Notes: generated from the letters alone by a model not told the origin. 64,000 nt of DNA from Maribacter caenipelagi (GCF_004364175.1 NZ_SNZW01000020.1:1-64000); one strand, 5' to 3'. Counted from the stretch's first letter, positions 10,413 through 19,448 are shown. A program made the numbers and translations.

Positions 10413-10799
10413 ATGAAATTAAAAGGAAGAAATAAAGTCAGTCCAGACTTTAGCATGTCTTCAATGACAGATATTGTATTCTTGTTATTGGTGTTTTTCA
10501 TGCTAACCGCAAATTCGCCGAACGCTTTAGATTTACTACTTCCAAAAGCGAAAGGGAAATCTACAAATACTCAAAATGTATCTGTAAGTATAGATAAGAA
10601 TCTTCAATACTTCGTTAATGATGAACGCATTAATGGCGAGTATATAGAGATAGAGTTGAAAAAAGCTTTAGCAGGTCAAGATAGTCCTACTATCATACTT
10701 AGAGCAGAAGAAAGTGTTGCGATTAAAGAAGCTGTAAATGTTATGGATATCGCGAATAGAAATAATTACAAGGTTATTTTGGCAGTACGCCCCAACTAA
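10413..10799 (+). CDS. exbD: ExbD/TolR-type biopolymer transport protein
   Basis: A 128-residue protein with one membrane helix near residues 18-36 carrying the critical aspartate in SSMTDIVFLLLVFFMLTA. A periplasmic ExbD domain follows. It forms the proton path with ExbB. It sits 9 bp after exbB and its stop codon directly abuts the start codon of the tonB-like gene, a tight three-gene operon. The length is normal. Confidence 0.92.
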   Translation: MKLKGRNKVSPDFSMSSMTDIVFLLLVFFMLTANSPNALDLLLPKAKGKSTNTQNVSVSIDKNLQYFVNDERINGEYIEIELKKALAGQDSPTIILRAEESVAIKEAVNVMDIANRNNYKVILAVRPN

Positions 10800-11738
10800 A
10801 TGGCATTTTTAGATACGAAACATAAAAAGAAATCATTGACACTTACCACATTGTTGTTAAGTGCACTGCTATTGGTTTTATTTTATATCGGTCTAAACTA
10901 TATGGATCCCCCAGAAGAGAACGGAATCTCTGTCAATTTTGGGACGATGGAATTTGGTAGCGGAAAAGTACAGCCAAAAGAAAAAATACGATCAGAACCT
11001 TTAGATACTCCTCCTGTTGAGCCGACCATACAAGAAGTTGCTGAAACTGTTGAGAACCCAGTAGAACATGTCGAGGAAGCTGCAGCCGAGAAAGAATCGC
11101 CAGCTGAAAAGTTATTGACTCAAGATAACGAAGAGGCTATAAAGATTAATCAGGCAAAAGAAGCTAAAAGAAAGGTTGATGAAGCAGCTGCGGATGCAAA
11201 AAGAAAAGCAGAGGCTGCAGAGAATAAGAAAAAGGCCGAAGCAGCAAAAATTGCGAAGCAAAAGAAAGATGCCGAAGACAAAGCACGCCAAGAGCAAGAA
11301 GCAAAAAAGAAAGCTTTAGATGCTTTGATGGGTGGTCTAAACAAATCTGACGGCACAGCATCTGGTAGTGAGGGTGATGATAATAAAGCAGGAGATAAAG
11401 GTCAGCCAAACGGTGATCCTTATGCTACAAGTTATTATGGAGCTCCAGGTAGCGGAAGTGGAACTGGTGGCTATGGATTAAATGGTCGGTCATTAGTGAA
11501 CAAAGGGCAGGTACAGCAAGAATGTAACGAGTCTGGTAGGGTAGTGGTCAAGATTATTGTAGATCGCAATGGTAAAGTAATTAGTGCAGAGCCAGGTGTA
11601 AGAGGTACGACCAACAATAATCCATGCTTGTTAGAGCCGGCCAAAAAAACCGCGTTTATGCATAAATGGAATTTAGATAGCAATGCCCCAAATCAACAAG
11701 TTGGTTTTGTAGTTGTTAACTTTAAGCTTGGCGAGTGA
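10800..11738 (+). CDS. tonB: TonB-type energy transducer
   Basis: A 312-residue protein with one N-terminal membrane anchor (about residues 13-31). A proline/glutamate-rich stretch follows, then a long Ala/Lys/Glu-rich helical region (about 100-180), a Gly/Ser-rich segment and a C-terminal domain from about 230 (GRVVVKIIVDRNGKVISAEPG) resembling TonB/TolA C-terminal folds. It should span the periplasm and pass energy from ExbBD to outer-membrane receptors. The Lys/Ala-rich spacer looks like TolA, so a TolA-like role is the main alternative. The ATG follows the exbD stop with no gap, and its TGA overlaps the GTG start of folC. Confidence 0.85.
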   Translation: MAFLDTKHKKKSLTLTTLLLSALLLVLFYIGLNYMDPPEENGISVNFGTMEFGSGKVQPKEKIRSEPLDTPPVEPTIQEVAETVENPVEHVEEAAAEKESPAEKLLTQDNEEAIKINQAKEAKRKVDEAAADAKRKAEAAENKKKAEAAKIAKQKKDAEDKARQEQEAKKKALDALMGGLNKSDGTASGSEGDDNKAGDKGQPNGDPYATSYYGAPGSGSGTGGYGLNGRSLVNKGQVQQECNESGRVVVKIIVDRNGKVISAEPGVRGTTNNNPCLLEPAKKTAFMHKWNLDSNAPNQQVGFVVVNFKLGE

Positions 11739-12946
11739 CCTATAAAGAAACATTAGATTGGATGTTTGCGCAACTTCCAATGTATCAGAATAAAGGTAAA
11801 AGTGCCTTTAATTCAAAACTTGATGGCATTACGTTATTTGCCCATCATTTAAACAATCCTCACACACAGTTTAAGAGTATTCATGTAGCTGGTACTAATG
11901 GTAAAGGGTCAAGTAGTCATCTATTGGCTTCGATTCTTCAGGAAGCAGGCTATAAAGTGGGTTTGTATACTTCTCCTCATTTAAAAGATTTTAGAGAACG
12001 TATTCGCATTAATGGGAATAAGATAACCAAGCGTTGGGTAGTAGATTTTATTCATAAGAATCAATCGTATTTTTCTGAAAACAAGCTATCGTTTTTTGAA
12101 ATGACTGTCGGTATGGCATTTTCATATTTTGCTCAAGAAGAAGTAGATATAGCTATTATAGAAGTTGGGTTGGGCGGTAGGCTCGATTCTACAAATATTA
12201 TTAAACCAGAAGTAAGTTTGATAACCAACATTGGTTTGGATCATGTAGATATGCTAGGAGATACTCTTGCTAAAATTGCAAGAGAAAAAGCGGGAATTAT
12301 AAAATCAGTAGTTCCTGTCGTTATAAGTGAGTATAATAAGGAAACAGCACCAGTTTTTAATTCCGTCGCAAAAGATAATAATGCTAAAATAATATTTGCG
12401 GAAAATGTGGATTATCCTGATTATGAAATAGGCTTGTTAGGTTCTTATCAGCAGAAAAATATAAAAGGGGTATTAGCAACTATAAATACCTTATCTGATT
12501 TTGTAGTGACCGAAAGCAATATAGTTGAAGGATTGATACATGTCGTTGAAAATACAAAACTAATGGGGCGGTGGCAGCAAATTGGTGTAGAACCTACTAT
12601 AATTTGTGATACTGCTCATAATAAAGAAGGTATTTCGCTGGTGATGGAGCAAGTAAAAAAACAGAGCTATGAAGAATTACATATCGTAATCGGCTTTGTA
12701 AAAGATAAGGAGGTTAGTAAAATTTTGTCTTTTTTTCCAAAAAATGCTACATATTACTATTGTAAACCAAAAAATTTCAGGGGTCTTGATGAAAAAGATT
12801 TAGGAAGCCTATTTTCAGAAGCAGGTTTTCAAGGAGATGTTTATAAGTCTGTAAATAAGGCTTTTAAAGCTGCAAAAAAACGTGCTAAAAAGAATGATTT
12901 CATTTATGTTGGTGGCAGTAATTTTGTGGTTGCAGAAGTTCTTTAA
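11735..12946 (+). CDS. folC: Folylpolyglutamate synthase / dihydrofolate synthase
   Basis: A cytoplasmic Mur-ligase-like enzyme that adds glutamate to dihydropteroate and to folates, 403 residues, normal length. The ATP-binding loop GTNGKGSS lies at 53-60, followed by LYTSPHLKDFRERIRING and EVGLGGRLDSTN, both typical of FolC. The start codon is GTG and overlaps the TGA of the upstream tonB in a GTGA arrangement, so translation is probably coupled. No closer ATG would preserve the N-terminus. Being at the end of a Ton operon is unusual for its function but common as genome packing. Confidence 0.95.
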   Translation: MTYKETLDWMFAQLPMYQNKGKSAFNSKLDGITLFAHHLNNPHTQFKSIHVAGTNGKGSSSHLLASILQEAGYKVGLYTSPHLKDFRERIRINGNKITKRWVVDFIHKNQSYFSENKLSFFEMTVGMAFSYFAQEEVDIAIIEVGLGGRLDSTNIIKPEVSLITNIGLDHVDMLGDTLAKIAREKAGIIKSVVPVVISEYNKETAPVFNSVAKDNNAKIIFAENVDYPDYEIGLLGSYQQKNIKGVLATINTLSDFVVTESNIVEGLIHVVENTKLMGRWQQIGVEPTIICDTAHNKEGISLVMEQVKKQSYEELHIVIGFVKDKEVSKILSFFPKNATYYYCKPKNFRGLDEKDLGSLFSEAGFQGDVYKSVNKAFKAAKKRAKKNDFIYVGGSNFVVAEVL

Positions 12947-12963
12947 TTTTTTATTCATTTTTC

Positions 12964-12994
12964 TTTTGTGGAATGTAAAAGTATTATATATTTG
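12964..12994 (+). promoter_or_regulatory. Promoter of tRNA-Val(UAC)
   Basis: TTTTG at 12964-12968 and TATATTTG at 12987-12994 are separated by 18 bp, a textbook Bacteroidota promoter. The predicted start falls a few bases before the tRNA. It partly overlaps the region just after folC. Confidence 0.75.
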
Positions 12995-13005
12995 CACTCC
13001 TTTTG

Positions 13006-13080
13006 GGGCTCTTAGCTCAGTTGGTTCAGAGCACCTGCCTTACAAGCAGGGGGTCACTGGTTCGAATCCAGTAGGGCCCA
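13006..13080 (+). tRNA. tRNA-Val (anticodon UAC)
   Basis: A 75-base cloverleaf: acceptor GGGCTCT/AGGGCCC (one G-U), D stem GCTC/GAGC, anticodon stem CCTGC/GCAGG with loop CTTACAA (anticodon TAC), T stem ACTGG/CCAGT with TTCGAAT loop, discriminator A. CCA is not encoded. A clear promoter precedes it and a terminator follows. It marks the left border of the alginate locus. Confidence 0.97.
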
Positions 13081-13088
13081 CAGGTTAG

Positions 13089-13119
13089 AAGGCTTTCATG
13101 AAAATGGAAGCCTTTTTTT
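13089..13119 (+). terminator. Terminator of tRNA-Val(UAC)
   Basis: AAGGCTTTCA pairs with TGGAAGCCTT (one G-U) around a short A-rich loop, followed by T6. It lies 8 bases after the tRNA. Confidence 0.85.
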
Positions 13120-13654
13120 ATTTTTATACCTTTCGTAACATAGAATTTCTTCGGTTTTTTTTTACACTTCATTGAACACTTCTACAATCTAAATTTCATT
13201 TTCCTGTATTCTCTATTTATTTATAATATTCAAAATTTTAGATTTCTTACTTAGTCTTTTATTGATATTAGTAACTGACTTAATTATATTATTATTGGTA
13301 TTTACAGAAGGGTAATTATTGAGCCTTTTACGTTTAAAAGCTCAGATATCTTTATTGATGTGTAGGGGTATTTAAGGTGCCGAATGTTGCTTTAATATAC
13401 AAAAGTGATAACAATCTCAAAATAAGCTATTCTTTTATCGTACTTCTTGATCATTTACCAATGGTGGTTGTTATTTAGTGCCTTCTAGTTGTTGGGTTCG
13501 CAATGAAAATGGGAGCTCGATCATGATTTGTAGAATTATGATATCAGGCACTAATTATTGCTGATTACGTAATATACACAAGATTAATTGTGTTAAATCA
13601 CAATAAAATAGCCTTCAAATCATCAAAGTAATTTTTTTTAACAATATAATAACA
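13120..13654. other. Long non-coding stretch upstream of the alginate locus
   Basis: No credible protein gene in about 535 bp. Two inverted repeats stand out: a 9-bp pair TTAGTGCCT (13475-13483) with AGGCACTAA (13546-13554) enclosing 62 bases, and ATTGTG-N6-CACAAT at 13587-13604. The first could be a structured RNA or a relic element. The second could be an activator site about 70 bp upstream of the susC start. Both are unproven. Confidence 0.5.
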
Positions 13655-13699
13655 TATATTTGGTAAACCAGTTTGACCAACCAATTTGGTAAACCAGTT
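13655..13699 (+). promoter_or_regulatory. susC promoter with two GntR-type operators
   Basis: TATATTTG at 13655-13662 is a perfect -7 box. The 16-mer ATTTGGTAAACCAGTT occurs twice without change, at 13658-13673 and 13684-13699, 26 bp apart. Each copy contains TGGT-N2-ACCA, the symmetry expected for FadR-subfamily GntR proteins. The first copy overlaps the -7 box and predicted start point, so a bound protein would block RNA polymerase. The GntR gene at 23.2 kb is the likely partner. There is no good -33 box, which fits a controlled promoter. The leader to susC would be about 345 bases. Confidence 0.8.
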
Positions 13700-13766
13700 A
13701 AAAAAATAAAATTATCAAACAAGTAATAACTAAAAAATCTAAAATGAAACCTTAAGAGAATGGCAT

Positions 13767-13797
13767 AAAAAAAAGGACGGGTGCTCGCCCATCCTTT
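13767..13797 (-). terminator. Minus-strand intrinsic terminator inside the susC leader
   Basis: AAAGGACGGG and CCCATCCTTT pair around a 6-base loop. Read on the minus strand the odd pair becomes G-U, giving a full 10-bp stem that runs into eight T (three in the stem). On the plus strand the same position is a C-A mismatch and no T tract follows. This asymmetry says it ends a minus-strand transcript, though no minus-strand gene is annotated there. Confidence 0.65.
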
Positions 13798-14016
13798 AAA
13801 TTAAAAATTACTTCATTTTGAAGGGAAGTAAAGAACAAACATGTAATTATTGCTAAATACACATTTTCCTGTAAAAATAGGAATTTTCATTGATTTAAGA
13901 TGAAAATATGAGTATTGGTAAATTGAAGATCATGATGCGAAAAATGTAATCGCATTTTAAGTAGATCAAAAAGATGGCATAGGCCAATTCAATAGAACTA
14001 ACTTAATTTAACACAG

Positions 14017-17000
14017 ATGAATTTTAAATTGAAAATTTTTATGGTTGCAATGTTGCTTGTCAACATTCAATTATTTGCACAAGATACCTACGACCTGTCA
14101 GGTACTGTAGCAGATGCAAACAATGTGCCGATACCTGGTGCGAATATTGTTGTGGCAAATACAACAAGAGGTACTCAAAGTGATTTTGATGGAAATTTCA
14201 TCATTCAAGTAACAAGTGGTGATATTTTACGCTTTTCATATATAGGGTATACTACCGAAACAGTTGCAATTGTATCGCAAAAAACTGTAAGCGTCATTTT
14301 AAAAGAAGATGCTAGTCAGCTTGATGAGGTTGTAGTAGTTGGTTATGGTACGCAAAAGAAGTCTACCATTACAGGTTCTATTTCAAAAGTAACGAATGAA
14401 ACTTTAGATCAAATAGCCGTATCAAGAGTCGATGACGCTTTAATAGGTCAAGTATCTGGTGTGAACATTCAAGCAACAAACGCTGAAGCAGGTGGGGCGC
14501 CAACCATTACTATTAGAGGTATTGGTTCTGTAACTGCTGATTCTGGTCCTGCATTAGTAATTGATGGAGTCGTTGTAAGCTCAGAGTTCCTTGGTAATCT
14601 TGATATGAACGATGTAGAGTCTTTTGAAGTATTAAAAGATGCTGCTTCTGCTGCTATTTATGGTAGTGAAGGTTCTAACGGTGTAATTTTAATAACTACT
14701 AAAAGTGGTAAAGCAGGAAAAACAAAATTCAGTTATCAAACCTATACAGGTCTAAAAGGCGCACATGGAAGTGATGATTACAGAAAGAGTGTGTCTGAAT
14801 GGGCTAAAATAGAACAAGCAGCTACAGGTACTCTTTCAAATGAAACACAATATGCGCAATTGTTAGTGCAGGCTACTGGTGTTGATAGAGATTGGCAAGA
14901 TGTTTTCTTTGATGGCGGTGCCATTACTAGTCATTCTTTATCTGCAAGAGGTGGTTCTGAAGATACTAAGTTTAGTACCTCGTTAAGATACCTTCATGAT
15001 GAAGGTGTTGTTATTACCGATGACTATAAATTGTTCTCTGCTAATATGAAGGTAGATTCTAAAATTGGTGAAAGAGCAAGATTTGGTATTAGAGCTACAC
15101 CTTCTTATACAAAACAAAGAAGATTGCCTACATCTATACATAATCCTACACGTCAATCACCTTGGTTACCAATTTATCATACAGAAGAATCACTTCAGTT
15201 TATTGATAGAGAAACGGGTAATGGTCAATACGCAGATGTGGGTGTAGGAGATTATTTCTACGAAAACCATTTAGTAGAATTAGATGTTAATGGTGATGGA
15301 AACGATAGTAGACCTCGTACTTCAGGTGATTCAAATCCATACGCACAGTATGTTGAAAGAGAACATTATGAATTCAACACGAAATTATTCGGTTCTACAT
15401 ACTTGAGCTATGAGCTTTTAGACGGGCTTACTGCTAAAGCATCTTTAGGTGTTACATTAGAGCAACGAAAAAGAACAAGGTATGATGGTGTATTGCATCA
15501 TGCAAGTGGTGCTGCGAGATCTGCATACTATTTATCGAATAGATTCAGAACTAGAATTATTTCTGATAATACTTTAAATTATAATAAAACATTTGGTGAT
15601 GATCACGATTTAAACTTGTTAGTAGGTGCAACAATTCAGAAAAGAAAATCTGAGGAAAGCATAACAGAAGGTAGTGGATTTTCAAATGACTTATTAAAGA
15701 ATTTTCAAGGAGCTACAGTAGTTGATCTTCCATCAGAAATCAATACAGAGCTGAAGAAGTTGGGTTACTTTGCAAGAGTTAATTATGCTTATAAAGGTAA
15801 ATACTTAGTAAATGCCTCTATTAGACGAGATGGTAGTTCTGTATTCGGTATAGATTCTAAATGGGGTAACTTCCCTGCTGTATCTGTAGGTTGGAATGTT
15901 GCCAAAGAAAATTTCTTATTGAATAGTGACGCTGTAAATACTTTAAAATTTAGAGCTAGTTATGGTCTTACTGGGGCAGAGAATTTTAATGTGGGTGATG
16001 ATATTGTAAATGCATGGCCTTATTTAGCATTATTACAGAATTCGAATGCAATTGATGACGGTAGTATTGCAGCTGGTGTTTCGCCACTTAATATTGCCAA
16101 TACTTTATTACAATGGGAAGCTTCTAAAGAATTTACTGTTGGTTTAGATTATGGCTTTTTCAATAATAGAATATCTGGCTCTGTCGATTATTATCAAAGA
16201 ACGAGTGATGAATTACTATTGAACAATCCTGTTTCATATATATCTGGATTTAATAGTGGTATTGTTAATTTAGGTGAAGTGCAAAACACAGGTGTTGAAC
16301 TTGAGTTGAGAACTAGAAATGTTTCAAATGAAAATTTCTCTTGGAATTCAACTTTTATAGCTTCTACCAATAAAAATGAGTTATTAAGCTTTGGGGATTC
16401 TAACAACGCACTTATTGAGGATACGTACGGTAGAAATTCTCAATGGATCAATAGAATTGGTGAGCCAATATCTTCTTTCTGGGGTTATGTGGTTGATGAA
16501 GAGGCCTTTGATGAAACTTCTTTTAGAACAACATATGTTGACAGTCCTTGGAACAGAATCAATGGGCAATCTGATGATACCATCGTTAAAGATTTAAATG
16601 GTGATGGTTTAATAACTGAAGAAGACAAAACTATATTGGGTAGTCCTTATCCAGATTTAGTATACAGTTTTACCAATGAATTCAAATTTGGAAACGTTGA
16701 TTTTTCATTTATGGTACAGGGTAGTTTAGGTGCTCAGGTAAATAATATCGGTGATCAATATTTCTACAATTGGTTTGGTAATAGAACAAGAAGTGGAGGA
16801 GAGTTAGAAGCAGTGGCTAATGGTCTTGTATCTGATGTTTCGTTCATTCAAGAAAAGGTATTGACAAGTGATGTAATTGCAAGTGCAGATTATTTCTCTT
16901 TACGTAATATAAATCTTGGTTATAATTTTTCAAATGATCTAACAGATCGTATTGGGGTAAGTGGATTAAGAGTTTATGCTACTGCACAGAATTTACTTTA

Positions 17001-17133
17001 TATAACTGCAGATGATTACCATGGTTTTAATCCAGAACATATAGATGGTAGCAACCCAAGAGCTTACGGATCACAAAGAGCGGGTACGCCAATCTTTAGA
17101 ACGGTAACATTTGGTCTTAACGTTGACTTTTAA
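14017..17133 (+). CDS. SusC/RagA-family TonB-dependent outer-membrane transporter
   Basis: The outer-membrane channel for oligosaccharides, here most likely alginate oligomers, powered by the Ton system. It has 1038 residues, typical for SusC. A signal peptide ends near LFAQ (20-22). A carboxypeptidase-regulatory-like beta domain spans about 25-100. The SusC signature DEVVVVGYG lies at 103-111, then the plug (VSGVNIQ, AIYGSEGSNGVILITTK) and the long beta barrel. The ending is an aromatic beta strand (FGLNVDF). It is 18 bp upstream of susD, with which it forms the lidded transporter. Control is predicted at the twin-operator promoter. Alginate specificity is inferred from the PL7 genes downstream. 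Confidence 0.96.
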   Translation: MNFKLKIFMVAMLLVNIQLFAQDTYDLSGTVADANNVPIPGANIVVANTTRGTQSDFDGNFIIQVTSGDILRFSYIGYTTETVAIVSQKTVSVILKEDASQLDEVVVVGYGTQKKSTITGSISKVTNETLDQIAVSRVDDALIGQVSGVNIQATNAEAGGAPTITIRGIGSVTADSGPALVIDGVVVSSEFLGNLDMNDVESFEVLKDAASAAIYGSEGSNGVILITTKSGKAGKTKFSYQTYTGLKGAHGSDDYRKSVSEWAKIEQAATGTLSNETQYAQLLVQATGVDRDWQDVFFDGGAITSHSLSARGGSEDTKFSTSLRYLHDEGVVITDDYKLFSANMKVDSKIGERARFGIRATPSYTKQRRLPTSIHNPTRQSPWLPIYHTEESLQFIDRETGNGQYADVGVGDYFYENHLVELDVNGDGNDSRPRTSGDSNPYAQYVEREHYEFNTKLFGSTYLSYELLDGLTAKASLGVTLEQRKRTRYDGVLHHASGAARSAYYLSNRFRTRIISDNTLNYNKTFGDDHDLNLLVGATIQKRKSEESITEGSGFSNDLLKNFQGATVVDLPSEINTELKKLGYFARVNYAYKGKYLVNASIRRDGSSVFGIDSKWGNFPAVSVGWNVAKENFLLNSDAVNTLKFRASYGLTGAENFNVGDDIVNAWPYLALLQNSNAIDDGSIAAGVSPLNIANTLLQWEASKEFTVGLDYGFFNNRISGSVDYYQRTSDELLLNNPVSYISGFNSGIVNLGEVQNTGVELELRTRNVSNENFSWNSTFIASTNKNELLSFGDSNNALIEDTYGRNSQWINRIGEPISSFWGYVVDEEAFDETSFRTTYVDSPWNRINGQSDDTIVKDLNGDGLITEEDKTILGSPYPDLVYSFTNEFKFGNVDFSFMVQGSLGAQVNNIGDQYFYNWFGNRTRSGGELEAVANGLVSDVSFIQEKVLTSDVIASADYFSLRNINLGYNFSNDLTDRIGVSGLRVYATAQNLLYITADDYHGFNPEHIDGSNPRAYGSQRAGTPIFRTVTFGLNVDF

Positions 17134-17151
17134 TCTTAAAAAAAACAAACG

Positions 17152-18606
17152 ATGAAACATATAAAATATATAATTTTTGCCGTAACAGTGTCCGTTTTTG
17201 TTTCCTGTGATACTGAGGAATTTTTAAATCCATTGCCAGATACGGCAGTTGCGGTAGACGGGTTCTTTCAATCGGATGCAGACGTATTGTCTGGAGTGTA
17301 CGGAATTTACGATGCCCTTCAAGGAGTTAATAGTAATACAGAATCTAATATTGGAGATTTCAATAGAGGTGTACAATTTGAGCATCTTTTAACAGAGCAT
17401 AGAACAGATAATACAAGAAATGCTACGCTTGAGGGATCTAAAGCGGATTTTCACAGGTATGTTGTTAATGCTAATAATGTAGAATCAGAAGATTATTATG
17501 CTTCTATGTATGAAGTAATATTCAGAGCTAATAATATCTTAGATTTTGTTGATGTAGCAGATGAAGCTAATCAGGCAAAATATGCAGCTGAAGCTAAATT
17601 TTTAAGAGCATATGCTTACTTTAAGTTAGTAAGAATGTTTGGTGCAGTGCCATTAGTGACTTCTGTAGTAGGACCTACAGATAACGAAGCACTATTTACT
17701 AGAATACCAGAAGCACAGGTTTATGATCAAATAATAGCAGATTTACATGAGGCGGTAAGTGTTTTAGATAATTCATCTAAATCAAGAGCATCTAAAGCTG
17801 CGGCACAAGGTATTTTGGCAAAAGTATACTTGTCGTTGGCTTCTCCGAATTATGCTGCAGCACAGCAATTATGTGAATCTATCGTTAATAGTGGTGGATT
17901 TAGTTTGGAAAGTGACTTCCATGATGTTTTTTATGATGAATTGAACAACGAAATTATTTTTGCAATTCAATATATACCAGGTAATAGTGCAGAAAGTCAA
18001 AGTTTTTCATCTGAATTTACATCTTCGATACGTGCAGGGTCAGAAGACGGTCAAAATATTGTTAATGATAATTTAAGATTAGACTTCGTTGCCTTTGGAG
18101 GAAATAGAACGGAGACTTCCATTACCGATTTGAATGGTTCTCTTTTAGATGATAGAAATGAGGTAGCCAAGTTTTTTCCTGACGGATTTGATTCATCGGC
18201 GGAACCTGCTTACGGACCTAATGCCCGTAACGCCGGTAACGATTACATAGCTTTACGATATGCAGATGTACTTTTAATGCATGTTGAAGCAATAATGGCA
18301 GGTGGGGCGTCTACTACAAGTTCTGCTGCATTATCATCTTTTCAAGCGGTTAGAGATAGAGCTGGGTTAACAGCAACTGTTTCTACGATTACTAAAGAAG
18401 ATCTTTTAGTGGAAAGAAGAGTAGAATTGGCATTTGAGAATCAACGTTGGTTTGATCTTCTTAGGTTCGGTGTAGCTGAGTCTGTGTTAACTGCTCATTC
18501 TGCCGAGATGGGATATGTGTTTGATGCTAGAAAATTATTATTGCCTATACCGGCAAGAGAAATAAATATAAGTGGCGGACTATTAACACAAAACCCGGGA
18601 TACTAA
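17152..18606 (+). CDS. SusD/RagB-family surface glycan-binding lipoprotein
   Basis: A 484-residue surface lipoprotein that forms the lid of the SusC channel and binds the glycan. The lipobox cysteine is C19 (VFVSC) followed by DTEE, an acidic stretch resembling the Bacteroidota lipoprotein export signal. The SusD N-terminal TPR-like region is visible (EAKFLRAYAYFKLVRMFG), as is the C-terminal signature ERRVELAFENQRWFDLLRFG near residue 425 and PIPAREINI near the end. It lies directly downstream of susC and about 20 bp upstream of the next lipoprotein gene. Ligand specificity is inferred from context. Confidence 0.96.
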   Translation: MKHIKYIIFAVTVSVFVSCDTEEFLNPLPDTAVAVDGFFQSDADVLSGVYGIYDALQGVNSNTESNIGDFNRGVQFEHLLTEHRTDNTRNATLEGSKADFHRYVVNANNVESEDYYASMYEVIFRANNILDFVDVADEANQAKYAAEAKFLRAYAYFKLVRMFGAVPLVTSVVGPTDNEALFTRIPEAQVYDQIIADLHEAVSVLDNSSKSRASKAAAQGILAKVYLSLASPNYAAAQQLCESIVNSGGFSLESDFHDVFYDELNNEIIFAIQYIPGNSAESQSFSSEFTSSIRAGSEDGQNIVNDNLRLDFVAFGGNRTETSITDLNGSLLDDRNEVAKFFPDGFDSSAEPAYGPNARNAGNDYIALRYADVLLMHVEAIMAGGASTTSSAALSSFQAVRDRAGLTATVSTITKEDLLVERRVELAFENQRWFDLLRFGVAESVLTAHSAEMGYVFDARKLLLPIPAREINISGGLLTQNPGY

Positions 18607-18626
18607 ATTTTAAAAACTTTTAAACT

Positions 18627-19448
18627 ATGAAAATTAAACAAAATATTTTCCGAAAAACAACCTTGTTACTCTTTAGTGTAGTGGCTACAAGTTCTTTCGT
18701 TGGTTGTGTTGGTTCTGATACTTTTAGAGATGATTTACCAGGTTCTAACTCTAAGGTAGATACTATATTTCCAGAAGCTAATTTTGACTATACGGCAGAT
18801 CAAGAAGATTTTACTATAATTAATTTTACAGATCTTTCTACTGAAGCTGCTTCATATTTATGGGATTTCGGTGGTGGAGAAACTTCTACAGATCGTGATC
18901 CTACATTTCAGTTTTCTGGTGAAGGTACATTTCCTGTGACATTAGTTTCTAGTGATGGCAATGGTGAAACTTCTACGATTACTATAGATGTTGTAGTGGT
19001 AGATGAATTGATTGCTGCATTTCAATGTCCTGATTTCCTATGTAGTCCAAGAACTCCTTGGGCTGGAGTAGACAGAGGAACTACAAGTTCTTATTCAGCA
19101 AGTTCTTCACCAACTCCACCAGAAGGTAATGGTGCTGCTAAGTTAAGTAGTAGTTCTAATTTTCTTGATCAAAGTATTCTTGTGGTTGCCGGAGCGACAT
19201 ATGAAGTAACGTTTTGGTATGTTAGTAAAACGACCGGTACTTCTGCGGGTACGCTTCTAATTGAAGATGCCGATACAGGAGATGATTTTCTTAATCAAGA
19301 AATTCCATTAACTGATCAAGCTTCGTCTTACGTGCAAACATCATTCTCATTTACAACCGGTGATGAGACGGAGAGCATGAGGTTTAATATTGAATATGCA
19401 GGTACTGAATGTAGATTTTCTAAAATTAGTATCGATAGGCTTAATTAA
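18627..19448 (+). CDS. PKD-domain lipoprotein of the alginate locus
   Basis: A 273-residue predicted surface lipoprotein with lipobox cysteine C27 (FVGC). A PKD-like beta-sandwich lies at about 45-125: the ASYLWDFGGGETSTDRDPTFQF stretch carries the WDFG signature. The C-terminal half (about 140-273) looks like a beta-rich carbohydrate-binding or jelly-roll domain, with alternating Ser/Thr strands and no recognised catalytic motif. PKD lipoproteins directly after susD are standard in flavobacterial alginate operons, where they are thought to bind substrate at the cell surface. Function here is inference from position and fold. Confidence 0.8.
   Translation: MKIKQNIFRKTTLLLFSVVATSSFVGCVGSDTFRDDLPGSNSKVDTIFPEANFDYTADQEDFTIINFTDLSTEAASYLWDFGGGETSTDRDPTFQFSGEGTFPVTLVSSDGNGETSTITIDVVVVDELIAAFQCPDFLCSPRTPWAGVDRGTTSSYSASSSPTPPEGNGAAKLSSSSNFLDQSILVVAGATYEVTFWYVSKTTGTSAGTLLIEDADTGDDFLNQEIPLTDQASSYVQTSFSFTTGDETESMRFNIEYAGTECRFSKISIDRLN

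Noticed and set aside
12882..13088. Open frame running across tRNA-Val(UAC)
   Set aside because: It overlaps folC and the whole tRNA; it exists only because the tRNA lacks a stop in that frame.
13589..13602. TGTG-N6-CACA as a classical E. coli-type CRP site
   Set aside because: The CRP consensus has eight bases between TGTG and CACA, here six; it is kept only as an unnamed symmetric site.
13120..13654. A protein gene in the long gap left of the PUL
   Set aside because: All frames are broken by stops within a few tens of codons and none has a known motif.
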